64,000 nucleotides of DNA from Anisus vortex (Eukaryota; Mollusca; Gastropoda; Planorbidae), in the NCBI GenBank assembly GCA_949126835.1, contig OX421497.1, forward strand, positions 12,123,132 to 12,187,131. Reading direction: 5' to 3'. Position numbers and translations under genes: made by a program. Shown piece after piece: positions 33,659 to 45,064 of this stretch. The notes beneath the pieces were generated by a model that was not told the origin of the DNA, did no database searches, and saw nothing but the letters and a program-made list of their open reading frames with translations. The first letter of the stretch is position 1. Every line of letters begins with the position of its first letter.

Positions 33659-35745
33659 TGGCTGCGACCACCAATCCTGTGAATGATAAGCGTCACCGTC
33701 AACATAAGACTTGGCTTTTGGGCTCTTATATCTTTTCAATTATTTTTGGCACATTGAGGCAATACCTTTTGCTGTGGCTTACGATACAAATGACCGAGTT
33801 TAGTACGATCTTTTTTTTTTCCATTGTGGAAATAATTAATGCCGTCAACACTCTTGCAACCATAAAGAACAGAAGAACTTTACAGAGTGGTCATAAAAGA
33901 CCTCTTTACCGCGATGTCAAAGGAAATCCGCATTTTATCATTATAATTCCGATGTATTTAATTGGTATTACATTTTATAGAGAAAACGGGAAAAAAAACA
34001 ATAGAATAGAATTATTAACATCTTTCGAAAATATTCTCAATATTTTTTTAACTCTCGGTGACCTCTCAGAAGTAAGATTTTACCATGACGATCATTACTA
34101 TGTCCAAAACCTTACATTTCAAAACCTTACATTTCACATTGAACTTCATTGAACGGAAAACAATCAGACAAATTTTATGAATACATTGGCGACACCTCGT
34201 GACACCCAACCCTGTATAGACCCACTTTGGCACCCACTGATCCAACCAATGATGTAGCCGCTAATGTCTTATCCCTGTTGAGATCAAACTTGGAGAACCA
34301 GTTTGACCTAGTTTTGACCATGTTTTCTTCCACCCCACCCACCATCCCCCCCCTCTCTTTGACCCCCCACCCCCGTTAGCTATGACTTCAGGCGATGTAC
34401 TTCAGAAGCAAAAAGAATCCAGACAAGAGTCAAGTGTCCTAATTGCATTAGCCCGCCAGTTTCTTCTTCTTCTTCTTGTTCGTCTGCTGTTAGCAGCAAA
34501 CCGTAAACAAACTTTTGACCGTGTGCTGTTGTGATTTTGTTTGTCTGGGTATTTTCATAGGCGTGCTTGTGATGGCCATCAGGTGGGGAAATGAAAATAT
34601 TGACGTTTTTCAGAATAAGTGAGACGGGAGAGAGTATTCCTTTAGAATTGGATTATTGTGACATTTTGGCTTTTTTTTTGTTCCTGTTATTATGTGTCAT
34701 TTGATCTTACTAGCTTACACCTACAGACATATTCTACATTGACAGACTCTCATATACACATACCTTACTAGCTTACGATTGAACATACACATATTATACT
34801 TAGCTTCGAATCTACTAATGGCGCATAATGGACCCCGCCTCTCACGCTCACGCTAAAGACAGACATACACAAATGACACACAAAGAGACACGTGACACTG
34901 GGTAGAATGCTTAGTTTGGCAGTATATTACTTAATACGAAGACTACTCGTTTACAAGAGAGAGTTAGATACACTCACACACACACACGCGGTTTATCTGC
35001 CCAGAGGTGAATTACAGGGGTGGCGAACATGAGTGTTGGACAGTTGAACAATATTTTCTTTTTTGCTTTTTTTTTATTTATTTATAGAAATGACCTGTTG
35101 GTGATATCGAGAAAGTCTTTGAAGAAATTATGTCATCATTATCAGCACTGCCCGTCACCCCAACTGGGGTATGGGGCCGCCAAACACACATCTCCAGACT
35201 CCACTGTCTTTGCGGTGTCTGCCTTGGGGGGGGGGGGGGGGGGGGGTCCACTTCCGATGAGTACTTTATTACTAGCTCCTAAAACTAACTCAAAAGTATT
35301 TTTTTTTTAAGTTGGAAATCATAACACAAGTACTTAACCTCCAATAAAAACAATTATTCTTAGTACTGGAGTTATTGCTCTAGTGTTTATTTACAGTACT
35401 GCAACCCTGCCAGGTTAATAACCAATAACATTTGAAACAACATTCTAGCGCTAGGTCGATAAACCTCAAAGCCCCATCCAAAGATTTTAACACAGCATTA
35501 AAATAATTATGTTTAAAAAGCCTACACACCTGGCTCACAAGAAATAAATATCCATGAACTTTTTTTGTTCGATATTATAGATAAATTTGAAAAAAAAACG
35601 GGAAGAAAAATTTATGCATGGAGCTTTCAAATGAATTTGATTTTTAGTTTATATTTTAGTTTATTTAAAAAAAATCAAAGGAAACTTTAAAAAAAAAAAG
35701 CGTTGGTAGTTTAGCGCGCAGAGTAAAAGTTCTTAAATTTCACAG
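33659..35745. other. Spacer, no gene recognised
   Basis: The plus frame 33658-34152 (164 codons) has a hydrophobic segment and no recognised motif. It starts in flank of the THAP repeat and is probably fortuitous. A run of 21 G lies at 35226-35246. A CA stretch lies at about 34974-34988. Confidence 0.4.
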
Positions 35746-35890
35746 AGGCAGGCTGGTCTTGCGGTTAGTACACGGAACTATCAACAAAACGGCCCGGGTT
35801 CTAGCCCTGCCGCCCACCATTCCCTGCCGCCGACCGATTTCTGCCACCCTGCAGGAATTTTGGGCGTAATAATCTAGAAGGAACGTCTGT
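35746..35890 (+). mobile_element. SINE-II copy 2
   Basis: GGCTGGTCTTGCGGTTAGTA head, CCCGGGTTCTAG B-box-like motif, CCGCCGACCGATTTCTGCC body, GTAATAATCTAG near the end and ACGTCTGTT terminus. Matches the reverse complement of 26383-26521. Confidence 0.82.
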
Positions 35891-36223
35891 TAACTTTTAA
35901 GTCAAGCAAAGTGTTCATACATTGGGATATTTTAAAAAATAACATATAGATCTAATTATTTTCTTTTGTCTCGAACAAAAATAACAAGGGGGAACAATTT
36001 GCCGTTTGATTGTAACTCAATTAGATAATTGGGGTACCCTAAAACGTGTTCAAGCCATGCAGCGCAACAATTAATTTAAAAAAAAAAGACTCAATATAAC
36101 AGCAGTAATTTGTTTCAAGTGTGCCTCTTTTAATATATTTCTTCTCCGTACAAGAATTTTTTTTTTATTTTATATATTTTTTAGAAACCTTTGTTCATAT
36201 TTTAAGAGCTTTAATTATATCAA

Positions 36224-36688
36224 CTAGAGGCCGACCGAAATTCGGTTTCGGTTACGGTTTCAGTGCCAGAAGTAGGCAAATGGTCTCTTTCGGCGTAGTT
36301 TCGGATTCGACCGAAGCCAAAAAGTTAGCTTTAGCTTTGTTTTCGGTTTCGAACGAAACTGATATTGACTTTTGGTCATCAGCCAGATATCTATTTTATC
36401 TTTCAAAATTTAGAATGTATTTTAAACTACATGTATTGTGAATTCATCTGTGTGAAGTAGAAAATTGAAGTTAATAAACGGATATATAATACATGTAAAT
36501 ACAAGTTTATATTACATGCTCTATGGTTTACTGAAATAGAGTAGGCCTACACCCCATAAACTAGTTAATATTAAACAAAAATGTGCAATCTTTTTAAATC
36601 TTTGAGAATTTCGGTTTATCTTTCTTTACCGGTTTCGGTCGAAAATCAATTTATAACTATCGGTACGGTTTCGTTTTCGGCCGAAAAT
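36224..36688. mobile_element. Non-autonomous TIR DNA transposon, CCGAAA-rich
   Basis: The left end CTAGAGGCCGACCGAAATTC is followed by repeated TTTCGG. The right end carries TTTCGGTCGAAAATC and TTTCGGCCGAAAATC. TTTCGG/CCGAAA words are concentrated at both ends and nearly absent in the middle, as in a TIR element with internally repetitive ends. The right boundary is uncertain and no target duplication was established. A 106-codon frame over the left end is not a gene. Confidence 0.6.
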
Positions 36689-36854
36689 CAAAAGTTTGAT
36701 AGACAAGACTAAGACCAAGGATAGGCGAAGGACACAATTATCTTCTGCATAGAAGGAGCGCCCGTAATATGAAAGTTAAGATAAGATTATGGCATAAAGT
36801 GATTCTTATACTTTAAAATTGATACAAGAGTAACTTTATCGACTAAAATTATCA

Positions 36855-37390
36855 CTAGAGCCCGCCCAGCTAGACCAGCTGTATGCCCGTCACGTGAATA
36901 CTCACGCCCAGCTAATTCCGGGATATCCACGCTAATCCTAATCCGTCCGTCTAACCCCATGCGTCCAACCTGATCCCAGTACGTCCAGTTTGTTTTATTA
37001 CGACCAGCTAATTATAGCACAACGGCTAATCCAATTTCGTCTATGCTAATCCCTAATGTCCGGTTAATCCTAGCTAATTTCGTTACGTATTATTATGTCC
37101 AGCTAATCTTATTTCGTCTAGAGTCTAGACGAATCCAATTACGTCTCACTAAGCCCATTACGGTCGGCTAATCTAATGTCTTCAAGCTAATCCAATATAA
37201 TTTTAATTACGTTTTGCAAATCTCATTACGCCCCCAGCTAATCCAATTACGCCCATCTGCTCTCCCATTACGTCCAACGAGCCGCATAACGTCGAGTTAA
37301 ATCCTATTACGTTAAAGCTGGTTCCCATTATGCCCCAGCTAATCCCATTAAAACCTCACGCGCTAATACCATCTACAATCCTACTTCAAC
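36855..37390. repeat. Ancient, strongly diverged ~18-20-bp tandem array
   Basis: Variants of CAGCTAATCCCATTACGTC recur about every 17-21 bp for over 500 bp. No two units are identical. TAATCC or TAATCT appears about ten times and TTACG about ten times. The pattern indicates a minisatellite that stopped homogenising long ago. Confidence 0.75.
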
Positions 37391-37801
37391 TTACCAGAAC
37401 CCTCCCCACCTCCTTATTAAAATACACCAGGTAATGCTAATGCAAACGATAGATGTCTTCATAGCCTTAACGCTCAAACAGTGTCTGGCACTACTGGACC
37501 AAATTTACATGCGGAAAATCAAATTAAGGGAATTTACTCTTCCCCCTAGACTTGGTGGTACTGTGAGTCAACACAGACGAACCACTTGAACGGAACCATC
37601 TCGTCTCGTGGGTCAGTTGACTTTGTGGTCACCTCATCACTGCACTCGGGATTGCGTCAAGAGGAGTGGCGGCCCCGCCAAACCGTTGGTGTCCCCATCA
37701 TGCCCCCCCCCTTCTCACAGATATAAACACGCCTTACACCACACTTCAAGAAAGACATCAAATTTAAGTATCGATCCAAAGTATACATTTTTTTAAAAAA
37801 A
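37391..37801. other. Spacer, nothing recognised
   Basis: Moderately GC-rich with a C-rich stretch at 37700-37712. No gene was recognised. Confidence 0.4.
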
Positions 37802-38880
37802 TTGTCAATTCATTCACAACTTGTATACATTTTGATTATAAAATTGTCAATTCATTCACAACTTGTATACATTTTGTTTACAAAATTGTCAATTCATTCA
37901 CAACTTGTATACATTTTGATTGCAAAATTGTCAATTCATTCACAACTTGTATACATTTTGATTATAAAATTGTTAATTCATTCACAACTTGTATACATTT
38001 TGTTTACAAAATTGTCAATTCATCCACATTTTGTATACATTTTGTTTACAAAATTGTCAATTCATTCACAACTTGTATACATTTTGATTATAAAATTGTT
38101 AATTCATTCACAACTTGTATACATTTTGTTTACAAAATTGTCAATTCATTCACATTTTGTATACATTTTGTTTACAAAATTGTCAATTCATTCACAACTT
38201 GTATACATTTTGATTATAAAATTGTCAATTCATTCACAACTTGTATACATTTTGTTTACACAATTGTCAATTCAGTCACAACTTGTATACATTTTGTTTA
38301 CAACATTTTCAATTCATTCACATCTTGTATACATTTTGTCTACAAAATTGTCAATTTATTCACAACTTGTATACATTTTGATTATAAAATTGTCAATTCA
38401 TTCACAACTTGTATACATTTTGTTTACACAATTGTCAATTCAGTCACAACTTGTATACATTTTGTTTACAACATTTTCAATTCATTCACATCTTGTATAC
38501 ATTTTGTCTACAAAATTGTCAATTTATTCACAACTTGTATACATTTTGTTTACAACATTTTCAATTCATTCACATCTTGTATACATTTTGTCTAAAAAAT
38601 TGTCAATTCATTCACAACTTGTATACATTTTGTTTACAACATTTTCAATTTATTCACATCTTGTATACATTTTGTCTACAAAATTGTCAATTTATTCACA
38701 ACTTGTATACATTTTGTCTACAAAATTGTCAATTTATTCACATCTTGTATACATTTTGTCTACAAAATTGTCAATTTATTCACAACTTGTATACATTTTG
38801 TCTACAAAATTGTCAATTTATTCACATCTTGTATACATTTTGTCTACAAAATTGTCAATTTATTCACAACTTCTGAACTA
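37802..38880. repeat. 42-bp minisatellite
   Basis: About 25 units built on ATTGTCAATTCATTCACAAC and a second half containing TTGTATACATTTTG. Period 42 keeps one plus frame open for 359 codons (14-residue repeat SIHSQLVYILFTKL) and another for 155. Unit variants (CATTTTC, CACATCTTG, GTCTACAAA) recur in blocks, especially in the right half, giving a higher-order structure. The frame is best explained by the repeat: it begins at the array edge and lacks a signal or domain. Confidence 0.95.
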
Positions 38881-39050
38881 GACATTTGTTTCTTTAACTT
38901 ACTTTCTTAGTTTCTGTTTGCTGTGTAGTAGACGACTATACATTCGCATACAAAGTTTGAGACTCAACTCTGGCTGTTAGCCAAATATCCAACAGGAACA
39001 GAACGAATAAGCCCATTGTAGAGTTATTTTTTGTAAGGGGGGTGGGGGAG

Positions 39051-39320
39051 GGGGCACGGTGGTCGAGCGGCAGCGCGTTCGACTGGCGTTCCGAAGGTCC
39101 TGGGTTCGAATCCTGGTGAAGGCTAGGATTTGTTCCCGGGGCTGGACGGTGTCCCTGAGTCTATCCAGCTATCATGGCTATCTGACATTAGTTAGGGTAA
39201 AGTAAAGGCGGCCGGGCATTGTGCTGGCCACACATCCCATAGTATGCCGTGGCAACAAAAACTGGTGAACGCTGCTTCACCGGCCTCATGATCAATTTGG
39301 TGCGAAGGGTTCTTTACTTT
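39051..39320 (+). mobile_element. SINE-A copy, well preserved
   Basis: GCACGGTGGTCGAGCGGCAG head with A box GGTCGAGCGG, B box GGTTCGAATCC at about 39102-39112, full body and TTCTTTACTTTT end. Confidence 0.93.
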
Positions 39321-39984
39321 TATGGTTCTTTTTAAGTACTGAAATTGTGACTTTGGAATGATTTCCCCTTAATCTCTAGCCCGGAAATACTTATTATATA
39401 GATGTACGAACGCTCGTTCCCCTTCTCCGCAACGTCTCTGGAAATATACATCCCTAATACGCATGAATCAACTGGCGTATGACGTAGGCAGCCTGGACGT
39501 ACTAAACAAAGGCGTGAAACAGTATGGACATTTGTTTTGTTTTTTACAACCACACATAAGTCTTAGAATTCTTTCTTGCCGTTGGATTCGGTTTTGTTTG
39601 CGAAAACAATATAAAAATAACAATAAACCACTGCAACTGCAACCCCCCCCCCCCCCCCCAAAAAAAAAAAATCCCATAGTGTACGCCGCTGGGGGGGTGG
39701 TGGAAAGGGAGGGGGAAGATGTTAACTGTCTCAGTGTATATATTTGTGTGTATAACCTATGTAATAAAACCAAGACTTATGAACTCAGCGAAGCCAATGG
39801 TGAAATATGATATGTACACAGTGGAAGACCAAGTGATATATAGAGAAATATATTAAATATATATATACATATATATGTCATAAGTGTAATATGGTAAGAG
39901 AGATGGTGCGAACAAATATAGGGACTTACCTAGTGAGATACATAGGTCTAGAGAGAGAGATAGAGGTCTAGAGAGAGAGGGGGT

Positions 39985-40015
<31 letters not shown>

Positions 40016-40579
40016 AGAGAGACAAAATAAATAGGGTAGCGGACCAAAAAAAATGGGTTCAAGGTCACGTGTTTGATTAGTCTAGTCTATAAATAGTAAC
40101 CCCTTGACCATAAGCAGTGTAAGTCATTTAATCAAAATCTGGTCAAGTGTTCCAGTCTCTCTCTCTGTCAATAGCAGACACTTCACCTAGTGTGGAGAAC
40201 CGGTTGGTGTTCGATAAATCAGAGAACATAGAACATTGGGGACCTTTAGAATAAGTCCAATTCTAATGGGACTGAAACTATAGACGGTTGCAAAGTATAA
40301 ACGGTTGTTATATCGACTGAAAATCAATGTTAACTTTGGGACAAATTAAAATAAAGTAGAACATAGAATAGGTTTAAAAAAAATGGATCCACTAATCAAG
40401 GTTCAATCCATGCCACTTGTAGATCCATTGCTCATAAACGGGAAAGTTCGGACAGTGGACGAAGTGATCTTATTATATCTATAAACAGCTAACAGGAGTA
40501 AATGAACTAATAGACATTAAATCAAGCTGAAATTATGTTTAACCTGACTAAAAAATCGTTTCGAAACTAGCCAAACAAA
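39321..40579. other. Spacer with poly-C/poly-A and (GA)n tracts
   Basis: A C run followed by an A run lies at about 39642-39670. GA tracts lie at about 39949-40022. No gene was recognised. Confidence 0.45.
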
Positions 40580-40851
40580 CGGTACGTGGACGGGCGGCTG
40601 CGCGTTCGGCTTGTGTACCGAATTTCCTGGGTTCGAATCCTGGAGAAGGCTAGGATTTGTTCTCGGGTCTGGAGTGTGTCCCTGACTTTACCCAGCTCTG
40701 TTGGGTATCCTAACGTTTAGATGGGGTAAAGTAAAGGTGGCTGGCCATTGTATCTTGCCACAAAATCCCCTAGTATGCCGTGGTCACAGAAACTGGTGAA
40801 CGCTGCTTCAACTATCCAGATGGATCAATTCGGTCCGACCGAATACTTTAG
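40580..40851 (+). mobile_element. SINE-A copy
   Basis: Full-length with a degraded A box and an intact B box (GGTTCGAATCC). Body conserved, ending GAATACTTTAG. Confidence 0.9.
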
Positions 40852-41311
40852 TCACCCACACACAAACATAAAAACATCTTTATATCACGTGATGAAATGA
40901 ATAAAAAAAAAATAGTCAAGTCCTAAGATCCACGAATGTTTTCTTTGTAACCATGCAACAGGAGCTATTTTGTTTTTTCTGATTTCAAACCTAAAATAAG
41001 TCGAGTCGAGCTATGATTATAATGTGTGGCCTTTTAATGTTGTTGCAAGTATTTTTTGTTGTTGTTGTTACTTTTTGTTTCAGTGATGTTTTTATTTTGT
41101 CTTTCAATGAAGACTTACCGGTAATCTTATTTCTCAAAACCCGAACTAAAACAACAAATTTTCTTTCTTTGTTTTTTTTTTCTCTGTCGAGTCTCTGAGA
41201 CGCCCACGATTCTTAGGATGCGTGGGAATATTTTCAAGTAAATGACGTCATCAATCTTTGTGCTGGTAGTACTTCGAGCAGCTCTGAATCAAGTGGATGG
41301 GGTATTAGCAA
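40852..41311. other. Spacer, nothing recognised
   Basis: AT-rich, with T-rich and G/T stretches near 41040-41110. No gene was recognised. Confidence 0.4.
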
Positions 41312-41611
41312 AAGACTAAAATAAGATGGACCGCTTGCTTTGATATTTGTTTGCAATTTGATAACTTGAAACTTTTAGTTTCGGAATTTCCTATGCACAC
41401 TACGTCCTCTAGACTTCCGGTTTAGTAATTCACTATGATTTTCTAAATGGAAAATAAGGAATAAAATCAATCGTTGTGTACAGCAGAAACTTTTAATACA
41501 AATCGTAGGAGCGTAGAAGTCATTTGAGACAGCCTTAATGGTTGCGCTTGGAAAAAAAAAGAACATTTAAGCTCTAAAAATAGAACCACCGGTCCATCTT
41601 ATTATAGTCTT
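41312..41611. mobile_element. 300-bp TIR element, copy 1
   Basis: The inverted ends agree at 21 of 22 positions: left begins AAGACTAAAATAAGATGGAC and the right-end complement begins AAGACTATAATAAGATGGAC, both continuing CG. The interior shares CTAAACCGGAAGT and GAATTACTAAACC with copy 2 at 62393. It is non-coding. The superfamily is unknown because no clear target duplication is present. Confidence 0.8.
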
Positions 41612-44369
41612 AGGTATAAGCAAAGAATTTTGCAACATACGCATCCCCACTTGGAGACATTTTTCGCACGACGAAAAAAAATGGAAATAATTTTGTTATA
41701 TCACAAAGAATAAAGTTGAGTAAATTTGGAAAATTGAAGAGACATTAATCTTTATTGAGTTTGTTCTGTTTGATATCGAAATGAACATAATGCACCAGAA
41801 GATCATTCTCTCTCTCTTTCTCTCTCAGGCTCTATTCTCTAGATCATTATTATCTCGCATTCTCCCTTACTATATTATTGTTATATATTAATAGTGCCCA
41901 ATACTGGATCACACATTGCTTATTTTCTCTCTCCCCAACGCAAATTTTGTAGGCGGGACTAGGATTTCCTTTTATGGTCGTCATTTTGTCTGTTTAGTAA
42001 CGTCTGCAAAAAGATTCTAAGAAATCCACTTTTTGTAGCGTCTGCAAATTCTGGAATAGTTTAGTATTACGTATATGGGAGATCATGTTAAAATTATCCT
42101 TTTTTATTATGGGATAAAGTAAATGGTACAAATATTTTTACCCCTCTATTAATGGGTCTGTCCCTCGCCATATTTAAGGCGTTTCGCGCACAGTTTGCCA
42201 AGCAGTTTCGAGAGAATTTCTTTTCAGTCTGTGAGATTGACGCTTGTGTTGGCTCTGTTTTAATATTGCTGCAGATAACATATTTACTGTACATAATCGC
42301 AAATACTGGATTTACCACCTGAATAAAATATCTTCTTGATTGAAGCTTCCTGGTCAAGTTAATATTCTATTTTATTGTTTACAATACCATAATATATATT
42401 TATTTACAACTACAACGTCAAGGAAAGGAACTGTTAGAACGCAAATCCTGAGTTTGTGCCCAGGACAATAAGGAGTACGTGTAATGCTAAAGTATAAATA
42501 ATATTAACCAAAGTCTACCCTAGGACTAACGAGAATTAACAACAATATTTACACGACTCTGACCACAAGGGTATTGTGGTCGTAACAATATATACATATA
42601 TCTTTACTCTCTTTCTCTCGCTCTCAACGTTCCCTTTCTTTCTCTCTGTTATATCTTTCTCACTTTCACTGTCATCTCTTTTTTCTCGCTCTTTCTTCAT
42701 TCTCTCTTCATTATTAAAAAAAATAAAAAATAAAAACATTGTGAATTTTTTGCCAGAAACTAAAGGGTTAAAGGAAACCCAAAAAAATAAAAAATTCTGG
42801 CTAATCACCAAAATGTAGACGCTTCAATTGTTACAGTAATAGAAAATTACAATTGATATAAATAAGACAAGGACAAAGGGAGACAGCCATTAATAAAAGT
42901 ATATCTAGAGGAAACAATTCTACGAGATTATTATATAAAGTCAAGGGAGATTACTCCCGGCGAAGACCTTTACCAAACTTCCGGTTTCTTTTATTATTGG
43001 ACGCCATAATTACAGTGAACCGAGGTCAGAATTAATCGAGGGAAAATTTTCTCGTGAGTTTTTGTGCGTTTGGTATTATATATGGATTTGAAATATTCCA
43101 TTTGTCTGTCTCTCCCCGGGGAAATAAGCTCTGAATTAGATTTGGTTTGAGTTTAAAAGACAAGTGTACTTAAAAATTATGGGATGTATTGTGAATGTCT
43201 CCAGTACACAAAAGGGCAAAGCTATTTAAGCAGCTTCCATTGGGATAAGTTGAAAGTACACAAAAAGCATATTTTGAAGCAACTTTGTGTAAGCATGAAC
43301 CATAGTTGTCTGACTGGTCAATGTAAAATGCAATAAATATTTATCTCAAAAGTTTTAACGCCTATTTCTCTGGCTTTGTTATTCTGCTGTTAATATAAAT
43401 GTATGGTTATGTTTGTCTGGCTGCACGAGAGAAAACTTCTCCGGAGACTGGCTAATAGAAGAAGAACGTCGATTTTAATGGTCAATATATAAGATGGGGT
43501 TAAAAAAATAGTTTTAACAGATTAGACCCTTACTTAATGTTTGTAGACACACTGTAAAAAATAAAACATAAAATTTCATTGTAAAATTCCAGCAGCCAGT
43601 TATCTAATAATGCCGTAAAATAAACATGAACATAAAATATAAGTAATGCTACCATACATTTTATTAACAGTAAGGTACTGTAACTTTATATGTTGTTTAA
43701 AAATAAATATTTTCAAAAAAGTGTCAATTTTGATGTTTGTTTTTTTAAGTTGTTTAAAAGGGACATTGTTATACTCAGCCCCACCCCCTTCATCCTACGT
43801 TTACCAACACACTAAATAGCAATATTGAACAACTGAAAAAGACATTTAAATATGTTTGTCTGGCATTGACTGCAAAAGAGCTAACATCTCTGCAAACTGG
43901 CAAACAGAAAAAAGATAGAGAAAAAGGGACACTTAATGTAATAAAAATTTTAATTATTAATATAAAATACAAAATGGACAGGTTTGCATATAATAATTCA
44001 CCGCTACTTTGTGGGAACTTTAAAATAAACTGCAAGAAGAGCAACCAGTCCAAAGATATGACATGGTTTAATAAAAGACGCTTAAAAAATAGAGCAACAT
44101 TTCATGACTCAAGATTCTGATCTGATCCCAAATCGAAATGTATTACTTGAGATGTTGACCTAAGGAGCGATTTAAGGAAGTGTCAGAGGTAGAATGGTAT
44201 AAGAAGTATTTTAAACATGAAACTAAGTATCTCATGAACACGTCAAAACCAAATTATTAAATACAGTTTTTAAAAACTGTATGTATACATTCTTGGAAAA
44301 AAGCTAAATAGGTTTATTAAAAAAAGATCAACGCCATGTAGAGGAGATGCTTTAGATACCTTATATATT
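41612..44369. other. Long AT-rich spacer, no gene recognised
   Basis: Contains CT-rich stretches (41808-41828, 42600-42720) and several short frames (42094-42357, 42536-42818, 43790-44120) without recognisable motifs. It is one of the longer stretches free of obvious transposons. Confidence 0.4.
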
Positions 44370-44415
44370 ACAGACGCTCCTTCTATAAAGAAGATTACTG
44401 CGTCCTATGCTCCTC
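44370..44415 (-). mobile_element. SINE-II 3' fragment
   Basis: ACAGACGCTCCTTCT and AGAAGATTACTGCGTCCTA match the left part of 26383-26521. Confidence 0.6.
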
Positions 44416-44418
44416 AAT

Positions 44419-44499
44419 GGTCCGAGTCTATTCTTGCATCTTTATTAATGTTTTAAATAATGTTAAGTTTCTGGTTTTCCTGGTTTGTTCAAACCACCC
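44419..44499 (+). repeat. R80 copy 2
   Basis: Close match to 5377-5458. It directly precedes the LINE relic, and the junction is at about 44500. Confidence 0.75.
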
Positions 44500-44835
44500 A
44501 ATACTTCTTGGCATCTGCTATAAAGACCACATCCCCAATAAGCAGATACGGAAAAAGGATACTCAATGAAATTGGGCAATACAACGACCTGCTGGCCACA
44601 GTCAAGAAAAGTAAACTAGAATGGTATAACCACATAACCAGAACCAACGGGCTTGCCAAAGCTATTCTGCAGGGTACCACCAGAGGAGGGAAAAAGAGAG
44701 GAAGACGACGGAAACGATGAGAGGACAACAATGGAGTGGACGGGAGTAGGCCTAAAACTGTGCGACACATTGAGAGAGAAGGGAGGAATGGAGGAGGCTG
44801 GTGTACATGTCATCTGTGGCACCCCTACGGTCTAA
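44500..44835 (+). pseudogene. Non-LTR retrotransposon C-terminal coding relic
   Basis: The frames read LLGICYKDHIPNKQIRK, then after a frameshift YNDLLATVKKSKLEWYNHIT and GLAKAILQGTTRGGKKRGRR, then an in-frame stop where a Trp codon is expected, and EWTG... This order (LG.CYRDH, W.GH, LQG, RRGR, W.DN, EWTG) is the C-terminal segment of a widespread class of invertebrate LINE endonuclease/reverse transcriptases. At least one frameshift and one nonsense change make it dead. It differs from the LINE at 7155-7925. Confidence 0.8.
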
Positions 44836-45064
44836 CAGGCTACCGGATATGTAGAATGGGTTGGAAAATATTAACGCTTTGGACCATTTTTAAAGCTCGT
44901 ATCTGGGTTGGAAGCAGAAAATGTCCAGTAGATAACAGGGCTCTGGAGCGGAGCTTGAATCGTGTCCTCGGAGTAGTGTATCATTTTCACCCTCGAAGAT
45001 ATTCTCGGGATTTCAAACAATTAAATTAAAATATTAGATTCGAAGCACATCAAATTATAAATTA
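44836..45064. other. Flank between LINE relic and Helitron
   Basis: Nothing further was recognised. The last base (A at 45064) is the complement of the host T next to the Helitron 3' end. Confidence 0.4.

Noticed and set aside
33658..34152. 164-codon plus-strand frame
   Set aside because: Begins inside the flank of the THAP repeat and has no recognisable domain; probably fortuitous in AT-rich DNA.
37802..38881. 359-codon frame as a repeat protein
   Set aside because: Starts and ends with the 42-bp array; a second frame is also open and the peptide has no recognisable fold.
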